This document shows, piece by piece, positions 1 to 5,546 of a DNA stretch of 7,519 bases. The first letter of the stretch is position 1. The number at the start of each line of letters is the position of its first letter. The notes under the pieces were generated by a model. The model did not search any database and was not told the DNA's origin. It was given only the letters and a program-made list of their open reading frames with translations. The stretch is from Holdemanella sp. (lineage in GTDB: Bacteria; Bacillota_I; Bacilli_A; Erysipelotrichales; Erysipelotrichaceae). The position numbers and the translations under genes are program-made. Location of the stretch: contig JABUSD010000184.1 in assembly GCA_021442845.1 (NCBI GenBank), forward strand, positions 1 to 7,519, given 5' to 3'.

Positions 1-568
1 AATAATAAGTTGCTTCCATATCGGCTGTGCTTAAGGCAAAGGCAAGAGGAAAGTGTTCAAAGGTATAGCCTACACTATTGGGATTTTCATCCTGTGAAAA
101 TCCCATATGATAGCGAATCGCAAAAGCTTCTTCTCTTGTTAATTTCATAAATGGGGTAATCATATAAACGCTTTTTTCACCATGTCCATATGGCATTGGA
201 TCATCAAATTCATAATATGGAACTTCTTTCCATTGTCCATCAATCTTTTTATTGCGATAGCTTTTCTTATAAACTTTAATCTTACATACATCATGTAATA
301 AAGAAACAAGGGCAATGGATTCCATGGAATATTTCATGTTGTATTGTTCTTTTACACGATTTCGATCTAGATAATCTTTTAGACACTCAAAGACATGGAC
401 ACTATGTTCGACAAGTCCTCCTTCATAATTGCCATGAAAGCGAGTCGAACAGGGTGCATCAAAGAAATCTGAATTATTGCTTAGAAGATATTCTAAGAAT
501 TCAGTTGCACCATTTCGTTTGATATAGGTTGTATAGTATTCAATAAACAATTCTTTATAGCTTGCCAT
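1..568 (-). CDS. HD-domain metal-dependent phosphohydrolase (3' end cut by window edge)
   Basis: The visible 189 residues carry the ligand set of an HD-superfamily hydrolase in order: H55 in a GGLVEHS block, H92-D93 in LLHDVCK, H129 in GHGEKS, H154 in RYHMG and D183 in TADMEA. HD proteins bind one or two metal ions and usually hydrolyse phosphate esters of nucleotides or RNA; the substrate here cannot be read from the sequence. There is no signal peptide or membrane segment, so a cytoplasmic enzyme is likely. The ATG at 568 was chosen because AGGGAG (580-575) sits 6 nt upstream. That SD lies inside the last codons of the preceding 43-aa gene, whose stop is 1 nt before this start, so the two are probably translationally coupled. 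All expected HD ligands are present, so little more than a C-terminal tail is probably missing. Fold sure, function unknown. Confidence 0.9.
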   Translation of the reverse strand, partial: MASYKELFIEYYTTYIKRNGATEFLEYLLSNNSDFFDAPCSTRFHGNYEGGLVEHSVHVFECLKDYLDRNRVKEQYNMKYSMESIALVSLLHDVCKIKVYKKSYRNKKIDGQWKEVPYYEFDDPMPYGHGEKSVYMITPFMKLTREEAFAIRYHMGFSQDENPNSVGYTFEHFPLAFALSTADMEATYY

Positions 569-569
569 A

Positions 570-701
570 TTATTCTCCCTGTAAAATCCTTTTGATACAG
601 TAAACGGTTGTAAGTCCAATACCAATCCATGAAATAAGCTGCATTCCTACAAAAAGGGCAAAGGCTGGATCATGTACAAATATCTTAAAAATCAATTCCA
701 T
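570..701 (-). CDS. 43-aa single-pass membrane microprotein upstream of the HD hydrolase
   Basis: This small open frame begins MELIFKIFVHDPAF and ends KRILQGE, 43 residues. Residues about 13-36 form one hydrophobic stretch with G, S and W (FVGMQLISWIGIG) followed by K37-R38, which fits a single membrane helix with a positive C-terminal flank, probably facing the cytoplasm. The start at 701 is supported by AAGGAG (715-710) at 8 nt spacing; the nearby ATG at 709 is in another frame and stops within a few codons. The stop TAA is followed after 1 nt by the ATG of the HD hydrolase, and the SD of that gene lies within this frame. This is the layout of a real, coupled two-gene unit. I do not recognise the family. 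It may anchor or regulate the HD protein, or act as a leader peptide; both are inference. Confidence 0.7.
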   Translation of the reverse strand: MELIFKIFVHDPAFALFVGMQLISWIGIGLTTVYCIKRILQGE

Positions 702-709
702 AGTACCAT

Positions 710-715
710 CTCCTT
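710..715 (-). promoter_or_regulatory. Shine-Dalgarno site of the 43-aa gene
   Basis: AAGGAG stands 8 nt before the ATG at 701. It selects that ATG over the out-of-frame ATG at 709 and is the main evidence that so short a frame is translated. Confidence 0.7.
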
Positions 716-740
716 ATGCCTATAATATATACGATATGTT

Positions 741-755
741 GACATTATTTATGTC
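741..755. repeat. Short inverted repeat upstream of the 43-aa gene
   Basis: GACAT and ATGTC flank a 5-nt AT spacer, a perfect 5-bp inverted repeat between the ncRNA 3' end and the SD of the 43-aa gene. It could be a small operator or a weak hairpin. No convincing sigma-A promoter was found around it: AT-rich -10-like hexamers occur at about 722-729, but none has a -35 partner at normal spacing. It may be chance in AT-rich DNA. Confidence 0.25.
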
Positions 756-764
756 TATATAAAA

Positions 765-918
765 AGAAAAAGTCCAGGAACAGAGATCTTTCCCTGTAAG
801 TACAGGTGGGTGAACTGTGCCCTGCATTAGGATCCCAATTGAATGGTTTTCAACACAACAGGCCAACATCCGTTCTCCCTTATCTCAATGCGTAGGAAAA
901 ATGTGTGTATCCCTGGAC
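765..918 (-). ncRNA. ssrS: 6S RNA candidate, about 154 nt
   Basis: 6S RNA mimics an open promoter and binds the housekeeping RNA polymerase holoenzyme. Visible support: a promoter at 952-925 places a start near 918. The two ends pair as a long closing stem, GUCCAGGGAUA with UGUUCCUGGAC (11 pairs including two G-U). GCAUU (891-887) can pair with AAUGC (828-824) to delimit a central bubble. The 3' strand of that bubble holds a small hairpin, CCUGU-ACUU-ACAGG (806-793), a known trait of Firmicutes 6S RNAs. A distal hairpin UUGAA/UUCAA fits the terminal stem. The closing stem runs into U-rich sequence (771-761), so it doubles as terminator. No convincing ORF was seen. The position just downstream of aspS matches 6S-1 (bsrA) of B. 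subtilis. At ~154 nt it is short for 6S (commonly ~180-200). The alternative is an unrelated structured sRNA. Confidence 0.72.
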
Positions 919-924
919 AATTTC

Positions 925-952
925 ATCATATCAAAAAAATGGCTATTCTCAA
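925..952 (-). promoter_or_regulatory. Promoter of the 6S-like RNA
   Basis: TTGAGA (952-947), a 16-nt spacer and TATGAT (930-925) form a good sigma-A promoter. TGA directly before the -10 gives an extended -10 (TG-A-TATGAT). The predicted start, 7 nt further on near 918, falls on the first base of the RNA's closing stem, which ties promoter and RNA together. Confidence 0.8.
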
Positions 953-982
953 GTCTTGAATTCATCCAAAATATATGGTAAG

Positions 983-1010
983 AAAAAAGGCACTTTCTTT
1001 TAAAAGTACC
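983..1010 (-). terminator. Intrinsic terminator of hisS-aspS
   Basis: GGTACTTT (1010-1003) and AAAGTGCC (996-989) form an 8-bp stem with one G-U pair and a 6-nt loop, followed by TTTTTT (988-983). The first G of the 5' arm is the last base of the aspS TAG stop codon, so terminator and coding sequence overlap by one base. It separates the synthetase operon from the 6S-like RNA promoter. Confidence 0.88.
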
Positions 1011-2755
1011 TATTCAGCTTTACCTATAATCAAATTCAATTCCTTTAACTGTTTACTATCAACAGGACCAGGTGCCTGTGCCATTAAATCCGATGCAGAT
1101 GCTGTTTTTGGGAAGGCAACGACATCACGGATATTATCTGTACCCGAAAGGATCATAATTAAACGTTCCAATCCGATACCGACTCCACCATGAGGTGGTG
1201 TTCCATATTTAAACGCATCCATGAACCATCCAAATTTTTCATGGGCTTCTTCCAGTGTCATTCCAATAGCTTCAAATACTTTTGCCTGTACCTGCTGATC
1301 ATGAATACGGATAGATCCGGATAATAATTCATATCCATTTAAAACTAAGTCATACGCTCTTGAATAACAGTTGGCTGGATCACTCATCAATTTATCGACA
1401 TCTTCTAAATTAGGCGATGTAAATGGATGGTGAGCGGCTACATAACGATTGTCCGTTTCATCATATTCAAACATTGGAAAATTGGTTACCCATAAGAATT
1501 CATATTTAGAATCATTTATTAAGCCTAAATCTTTTCCAAGTTTTGAACGAAGGGCACCTAATGCAGTCTGGGCTACTTTTTTCTTATCCGCTACAAAGAA
1601 GATCATATCCCCATTTTCTATGTTGTAGGCATTATATAATGCATCCTTTTCTTCATCACTCAATACTTTTGTAACCGAACCAGACCATGTATTATCCGTA
1701 TATTTTAGATATGCTAAAGCTTTGGCACCATATACTTTTACATAGTTCTGTAATTTATCTAAATCTTTTCTAGAGAAATTAGAAGCACATCCTTTCACAG
1801 GCAGTGCCTGAATAATCCCCTTGTTTTCCAATGTCGATGCGAATACTTTAAATTCGGTATTGGCAAAGATAGAAGAAGCATCCTTTAAAGGCATATCAAA
1901 ACGAAGATCGGGTTTATCTGAACCATAGTTAGCCATACATTCATCATAGGAAATACGCTTAAATGCAGGTAAATCGACTCCTTTGACTTCTTTGAAGATC
2001 TTTTTCATTAAGCCTTCCACAACATTCCATACATCTTCTTCTTCCACAAAGCTCATTTCGATATCTAGCTGGGTAAATTCTGGTTGTCTGTCTGCACGTA
2101 AATCTTCATCACGGAAACATCTTGCCAACTGGAAATATTTTTCGATACCACCAACCATCAACAGCTGCTTATAAAGCTGTGGGGATTGTGGCAAGGCATA
2201 GAATTCTCCCTTAGAAATACGCGATGGCACTAGATAATCTCTAGCTCCTTCTGGTGTAGAACGACATAAGATAGGAGTTTCTACTTCAATGAATCCTAAT
2301 TCACTTAAATAGTTACGCATTAACATAGTTACCTTATGGCGTAACATCAAATTCTTCTGAATCATGGGTCTTCTTAAGTCCAGATAACGATATTTTAAAC
2401 GAGTATCCTCTAAGGCATCGGTTTCATCAGCAATAATAAGTGGTGTAGTTTCTGCCTTATTGATGATTGTAACTTCCTCCACCTTGATTTCAATATCCCC
2501 TGTTGGAAGCTTTGGATTCTTATCTTTTCTTTCTACAACGGTACCCGTGACATTTAATACATATTCATTACGAACATCTTTGACTTGTTCAGAGATATTT
2601 TCATCAAATACCAACTGGGCAATTCCACTTCGATCTCTTAAGTCAATGAAAACCAATTGGCCAAAGTTTCTTTTCTTAGAAACCCATCCAAGTAAACTCA
2701 CTGTTTCATTTACGTTTGAAATGCGTAATTCACCATTATTATGTGTACGTTTCAT
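1010..2755 (-). CDS. aspS: Aspartyl-tRNA synthetase, bacterial type
   Basis: Class IIb synthetase that charges tRNA-Asp with aspartate in the cytoplasm. At 581 aa it is full length for the bacterial form. Residues about 1-105 are the OB-fold anticodon-binding domain (GWVSKKRNFGQLVFIDLRD from 23). The catalytic core has motif 1 near 153-162 (GFIEVETPIL), motif 2 at 213-233 (CFRDEDLRADRQPEF and on), the bacterial GAD insertion at about 285-410, HHPFTSP at 442-448, and motif 3 at 524-532 (GVGIGLERL). The ATG at 2755 follows AAAGGAG, which lies inside the last codons of hisS; the two genes are 2 nt apart, so translation is probably coupled. Expression depends on the hisS T-box leader. Residue 31 is Phe where non-discriminating enzymes that also charge tRNA-Asn often have His, so this tentatively looks tRNA-Asp specific; this is recalled knowledge, not tested. 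Confidence 0.98.
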   Translation of the reverse strand: MKRTHNNGELRISNVNETVSLLGWVSKKRNFGQLVFIDLRDRSGIAQLVFDENISEQVKDVRNEYVLNVTGTVVERKDKNPKLPTGDIEIKVEEVTIINKAETTPLIIADETDALEDTRLKYRYLDLRRPMIQKNLMLRHKVTMLMRNYLSELGFIEVETPILCRSTPEGARDYLVPSRISKGEFYALPQSPQLYKQLLMVGGIEKYFQLARCFRDEDLRADRQPEFTQLDIEMSFVEEEDVWNVVEGLMKKIFKEVKGVDLPAFKRISYDECMANYGSDKPDLRFDMPLKDASSIFANTEFKVFASTLENKGIIQALPVKGCASNFSRKDLDKLQNYVKVYGAKALAYLKYTDNTWSGSVTKVLSDEEKDALYNAYNIENGDMIFFVADKKKVAQTALGALRSKLGKDLGLINDSKYEFLWVTNFPMFEYDETDNRYVAAHHPFTSPNLEDVDKLMSDPANCYSRAYDLVLNGYELLSGSIRIHDQQVQAKVFEAIGMTLEEAHEKFGWFMDAFKYGTPPHGGVGIGLERLIMILSGTDNIRDVVAFPKTASASDLMAQAPGPVDSKQLKELNLIIGKAE

Positions 2756-2757
2756 AT

Positions 2758-4050
2758 CTATTCTCCTTTACAATCTGCATTTAAAAGAGCATCCAATGCA
2801 TCAATCATAGAATCCACTGGCATTGTTTCCTGGGTTTTCTCAACGATATTCTTGATTGTGACGGATTTACTTTCAAATTCATTCTTACCGATAATAATCG
2901 CAACTTTTGCCTTTGATCGATCAACGGCTTTAAACTGTCCTTTAAATCCTCTTTGCTGCATATCCATTTCCGAACGATATCCATAAGCACGAAGCTGTGT
3001 CAACACTTCAAAGGCATACGTTCTAGCATCGTTATCCAAACACATGACATAGGCATCCAAAGCAGGTTTTTCGGCAATGGTTACACCTTCTGCCTCTAAA
3101 GCTAGAATAATTCTCTCAATTCCTAAAGCCCATCCAATTCCACTCATGCCTTCAGGTCCACCAAAATATGGAATTAAGCCATCATAACGTCCACCGGCTA
3201 ATACCGTAGACTGGGCTCCCATGTCTTTAGATGTGGATACAATTTCAAAGACAGTGTGTGTATAATAATCCAGACCACGGACTAAATTGTCATCCACTAC
3301 ATAAGGAATTTCTAACACATCCAATAGTTTTAATACCGTATCAAAATATTCCTTGGATGCATCATTTAAATAATCCTTCATGCTTGGAGCATTTTTCATG
3401 CATTCCTTATCATGATCCACCTTACAATCCAGAATACGCAGTGGATTCTGTTCATAACGGCGCTTGCAGTCGCCACATAAATCCTCTACATATGGAGCAA
3501 AGTGTTCCTTTAAAGCCTGGCGATAATTGGCTCTGGATTCATCATCTCCCAATGTATTGATGCATACCTTAATATCATTTAAACCGATTGTCTTTAAAAT
3601 GGAATAACCTAAGACAATGGCTTCTACATCGGTATATGGCGATTTATTGCCTAAACATTCAACCCCAAACTGATTGAAGATTCTAAGTCTTCCCTTCTGT
3701 GGTCTTTCATGTCTATGCATCGGTCCCATATAATATAGTTTTACAGGTAAATCCGGATTGGCAAACATCTTATTTTCGACAAAGCTTCGAATAACACCCG
3801 CTGTTCCTTCAGGACGAAGGGTTAATGAAGTAGAACTGTTTGCCAAAGTGAATGTATACATTTCCTTGTTTACCATATCACTTGAATCGTTTTCTCTTTT
3901 AAATACATTTGTGTGTTCAAAGATTGGTGTACGAATTTCATCATAGTTATAAAGATAACAGAAATCTCTAAATGTCTTTTCCAATTGCTGCCACTTATAG
4001 GATTGTTCTCCATACACATCCTGACATCCTCTTGGGATTTGATACGCCAT
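2758..4050 (-). CDS. hisS: Histidyl-tRNA synthetase
   Basis: Class IIa synthetase that charges tRNA-His. The protein is 430 aa from MAYQIPRGCQDVYG, normal for Firmicutes HisRS. Visible motifs are TLRPEGTAGVIRSF (77-90), motif 2 with its loop at 106-134 (YYMGPMHRHERPQKGRLR), the HisRS signatures LVRGLDYYT (256-264) and GGRYDGL (286-292), motif 3 at 302-314 (MSGIGWALGIERI), then an anticodon-binding domain to the end. An insertion with C192, C195, C209 and C217 is a possible metal site seen in related enzymes. The ATG at 4050 was chosen because AGGAGG lies 7 nt upstream. An upstream in-frame GTG at 4113 would add 21 residues, but it sits inside the T-box antiterminator and is rejected. It is the first gene of the hisS-aspS operon, under T-box control. 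Confidence 0.98.
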   Translation of the reverse strand: MAYQIPRGCQDVYGEQSYKWQQLEKTFRDFCYLYNYDEIRTPIFEHTNVFKRENDSSDMVNKEMYTFTLANSSTSLTLRPEGTAGVIRSFVENKMFANPDLPVKLYYMGPMHRHERPQKGRLRIFNQFGVECLGNKSPYTDVEAIVLGYSILKTIGLNDIKVCINTLGDDESRANYRQALKEHFAPYVEDLCGDCKRRYEQNPLRILDCKVDHDKECMKNAPSMKDYLNDASKEYFDTVLKLLDVLEIPYVVDDNLVRGLDYYTHTVFEIVSTSKDMGAQSTVLAGGRYDGLIPYFGGPEGMSGIGWALGIERIILALEAEGVTIAEKPALDAYVMCLDNDARTYAFEVLTQLRAYGYRSEMDMQQRGFKGQFKAVDRSKAKVAIIIGKNEFESKSVTIKNIVEKTQETMPVDSMIDALDALLNADCKGE

Positions 4051-4057
4051 ATTTTTT

Positions 4058-4063
4058 CCTCCT
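4058..4063 (-). promoter_or_regulatory. Shine-Dalgarno site that fixes the hisS start
   Basis: A perfect AGGAGG stands 7 nt before the ATG at 4050. It decides this start over the in-frame GTG at 4113, which has only T-box structure in front of it. Confidence 0.9.
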
Positions 4064-4069
4064 AATAAA

Positions 4070-4096
4070 CAAAAAAACGCCCTTTGATAAGGACGT
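4070..4096 (-). terminator. Regulated terminator of the T-box leader
   Basis: ACGTCCTT (4096-4089), loop ATCA, then AAGGGCGT (4084-4077) gives an 8-bp stem with one G-U pair, followed by a T tract (4076-4071). The 5' arm is also the 3' side of the antiterminator (CGU-CCUU pairing with AAGG and GCG of the T-box), so the two structures exclude each other. Uncharged tRNA should favour read-through into hisS. Confidence 0.9.
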
Positions 4097-4279
4097 AATA
4101 AACGCGGTACCACCTTATTTCTCCTAATCCTAGGAGCACCTCATGTCTTAACGCGACTAACGATCGATCTTTTCCATCGATTCCTCCAAAGTGTCTTAAT
4201 ACAAGTTCCATTGATGATTTCCACCTGCCATCATCTCTCTATAAATTTCCTTTGTATCGTTTCTTCTTCTATGGATTTC
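4070..4279 (-). promoter_or_regulatory. T-box leader (tRNA-sensing riboswitch) of hisS-aspS with GACAC specifier
   Basis: The leader senses uncharged tRNA by codon-anticodon pairing and by pairing to the free acceptor end. Seen directly: the T-box AAGGUGGUACCGCG at 4116-4103; a stem III-like hairpin CUCCUA-GGAU-UAGGAG at 4136-4121; and the distal part of stem I, AGAGAGAUGAUGG with a GGUGGAA apical region closed by GAUGAU (4235-4230) and AUCAUC (4218-4213). AUACAA (4257-4252) pairs with UUGUAU (4204-4199), which borders a specifier loop containing GACAC (4195-4191) and then UUUGGAG. GAC is an Asp codon and CAC, one shift of two bases later, a His codon. The acceptor-binding bulge UGGU would pair with A73 or wobble with G73 (tRNA-Asp has G73), but not with C73 of tRNA-His, so Asp is the better single match. 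The start near 4279 is inferred from the promoter. Confidence 0.95.
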
Positions 4280-4285
4280 TTATAA

Positions 4286-4314
4286 AGTATATCAATAACG
4301 AATTTATTTTTCAA
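4286..4314 (-). promoter_or_regulatory. Promoter of the hisS-aspS T-box transcript
   Basis: TTGAAA (4314-4309), a 17-nt spacer and TATACT (4291-4286), with TGA directly before the -10. The -35 overlaps the last sense codons of phoH and the phoH stop (4306-4304) lies in the spacer, so the promoter is partly built from coding sequence. Confidence 0.82.
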
Positions 4315-5257
4315 TTGTTGCATAGCGTTCAATAATCTTCTGTACTAATGGATTACGAACAACATCGCTTGTCTTTAGATGTACAATTTCAATGCCTTTG
4401 ATATCTTCTAAAATGGAACATGCCTGCATCAGACCCGAATCGTGTTTCTTGATCAGATCAATCTGGGTCACATCCCCATTGATAATCATCTGGGTGTTCT
4501 TTCCCATTCGTGTCAGAAACATCTTCATCTGTGCCTGGGTAGTATTCTGGGCTTCATCTAAGATGACAATGGCATCATTCAATGTACGTCCACGCATAAA
4601 AGCAAGTGGTGCAATTTCAATCACCTGTTTTTCAAGCAGTTTCTCAACCGTTTCAACCCCAAGCATTTCATATAAGGCATCATAGAGTGGACGAAGATAA
4701 GGATCGACCTTTTCCTTCATATCCCCTGGTAAAAAGCCAAGCGATTCCCCTGCTTCTACAGCGGGTCTTGTCAATACGATTTTCTGTATCTTTTCGGATT
4801 TCAATACACTCACCGCATAACAGACGGCTAGATAGGTTTTTCCCGTTCCGGCAACACCAGTGGCAAAGACAATATCATTTTTACGGAAGGCATCGCATAA
4901 TCGTGCCTGTCCCACTGTCTTTGGATAAATCATCTTACCGGATTTTGTCTTTCCAATCGATGATAACTGCTTGATTTCAAAAGCGGATAATTTATGACGG
5001 CATGCCAGATGACATAGGTAGGATACATCCTGATTATGGATATCTCCTTGTTCCCCTAATATATCAAACATGCGATTGACTACTTCTTCCAGCGCATCCG
5101 ATTGTTCACATTCTTCAAATTTCAATTCCTGAGATCGAATGATAATCTTCGTCTTGAATGTCTTTTCCAATATATCAATATGACAATCCTGAAATCCGGC
5201 AAATGCTTGAATCTCTTCATATGTATAGGATGATAGATCTACAGTTCTATAAGCCAA
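4304..5257 (-). CDS. phoH: PhoH-family ATPase
   Basis: PhoH-like P-loop ATPase of 317 aa, the usual size of the bacterial YbeZ/PhoH form, which is linked to RNA metabolism and ribosome/rRNA maturation through YbeY in several bacteria. Residues about 1-100 form the N-terminal domain. Walker A is GVAGTGKT (134-141), RPAVEAGESLGFLPGD is at 164-179, MRGRTLND at 221-228, Walker B VILDEAQ at 231-237 and GDVTQIDL at 261-268. No signal or membrane segment is seen, so it should be cytoplasmic. The start is TTG at 5257, supported by a perfect AGGAGG 7 nt upstream; in that frame the reading is MAYRTVDLSSY. No separate promoter is visible between the rpsU terminator and this SD, so transcription probably comes by read-through from rpsU. 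No terminator follows it; the next one is in the T-box leader. Confidence 0.97.
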   Translation of the reverse strand: MAYRTVDLSSYTYEEIQAFAGFQDCHIDILEKTFKTKIIIRSQELKFEECEQSDALEEVVNRMFDILGEQGDIHNQDVSYLCHLACRHKLSAFEIKQLSSIGKTKSGKMIYPKTVGQARLCDAFRKNDIVFATGVAGTGKTYLAVCYAVSVLKSEKIQKIVLTRPAVEAGESLGFLPGDMKEKVDPYLRPLYDALYEMLGVETVEKLLEKQVIEIAPLAFMRGRTLNDAIVILDEAQNTTQAQMKMFLTRMGKNTQMIINGDVTQIDLIKKHDSGLMQACSILEDIKGIEIVHLKTSDVVRNPLVQKIIERYATIEK

Positions 5258-5264
5258 TTGAATT

Positions 5265-5270
5265 CCTCCT
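5265..5270 (-). promoter_or_regulatory. Shine-Dalgarno site that fixes the TTG start of phoH
   Basis: A perfect AGGAGG stands 7 nt before TTG at 5257. The strong site makes up for the weak start codon. It begins only 4 nt after the T tract of the rpsU terminator. Confidence 0.88.
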
Positions 5271-5274
5271 CAAG

Positions 5275-5298
5275 AAAAAAACTGCATTTCTGCAGTTT
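5275..5298 (-). terminator. Intrinsic terminator after rpsU
   Basis: AAACTGCA (5298-5291), a GAAA tetraloop (5290-5287) and TGCAGTTT (5286-5279) form a perfect 8-bp stem, followed by Ts to 5275. It begins just after the double stop of rpsU and ends 4 nt before the phoH SD, so it may also limit phoH expression. Confidence 0.92.
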
Positions 5299-5299
5299 A

Positions 5300-5479
5300 T
5301 TATTTTCCTCTACGTGCCTTACGTGCAGCTTCAGATTTTAATTTTCTGCGCACACCTGGTTTAACGTAAAATTCTCTCTTACGTGCCTCAGCAAGGGTAC
5401 CGTTACGAGATACTTGACGTTTAAATCTTCTTAAAGCGTCATCTAATTGTTCGTTATCTTTAACAACTACTTTTGGCAT
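5300..5479 (-). CDS. rpsU: 30S ribosomal protein S21
   Basis: Small basic protein of the 30S subunit that in other bacteria helps initiation near the anti-SD region of 16S rRNA. The 59 residues start [20 protein letters not shown] and include the S21 hallmark RREFYVKP-like block ([16 protein letters not shown] at 33-48), ending in a basic tail ARKARRGK. Length is typical for S21. The ATG at 5479 follows GGAGG at 8 nt spacing, and the frame ends in tandem TAA TAA. It has its own strong promoter (5542-5515) and a perfect terminator, giving a short mono- or bicistronic unit with leaky extension into phoH. Confidence 0.98.
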   Translation of the reverse strand: MPKVVVKDNEQLDDALRRFKRQVSRNGTLAEARKREFYVKPGVRRKLKSEAARKARRGK

Positions 5480-5514
5480 TGGACAAACCTCCCTTCCTGA
5501 GTTATTGCGCTACA

Positions 5515-5542
5515 ATTATATCATATTGGTTATATAATTCAA
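5515..5542 (-). promoter_or_regulatory. Promoter of rpsU
   Basis: TTGAAT (5542-5537), a 16-nt spacer and a consensus TATAAT (5520-5515), with TGA before it as an extended -10. The predicted start is near 5508, leaving a leader of about 29 nt before the rpsU ATG. Confidence 0.85.
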
Positions 5543-5546
5543 GACT

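Noticed and set aside
1..701. The microprotein plus HD hydrolase as a toxin-antitoxin or defence pair
   Set aside because: Gene order and coupling would allow it, but no toxin-like features, mobility signs or known family link are visible; kept only as an unexplained coupled pair.
716..760. Dedicated promoter for the 43-aa/HD unit
   Set aside because: -10-like TATATT and TATTAT occur, but no -35 at 16-18 nt fits; TAGACA with TCGTAT at 17 nt is too weak. Read-through from the 6S-like RNA promoter is possible.
975..1193. Plus-strand frame of 72 codons over the aspS end
   Set aside because: It is antisense to the aspS 3' end and terminator, has no family resemblance, and its start falls in the terminator T-tract region.
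2460..3560. Several plus-strand frames of 81-116 codons across aspS and hisS
   Set aside because: They mirror conserved synthetase codons, have low-complexity shadow composition and no SD-plus-family support.
4051..4113. N-terminal extension of hisS from a GTG at 4113 (21 extra residues)
   Set aside because: The extra codons lie in the T-box antiterminator and terminator, and a perfect AGGAGG precedes the ATG at 4050, where HisRS homology begins.
4392..5364. Plus-strand frames across phoH and rpsU
   Set aside because: These are antisense shadows of strongly conserved genes; no recognisable protein and no promoter on that strand.
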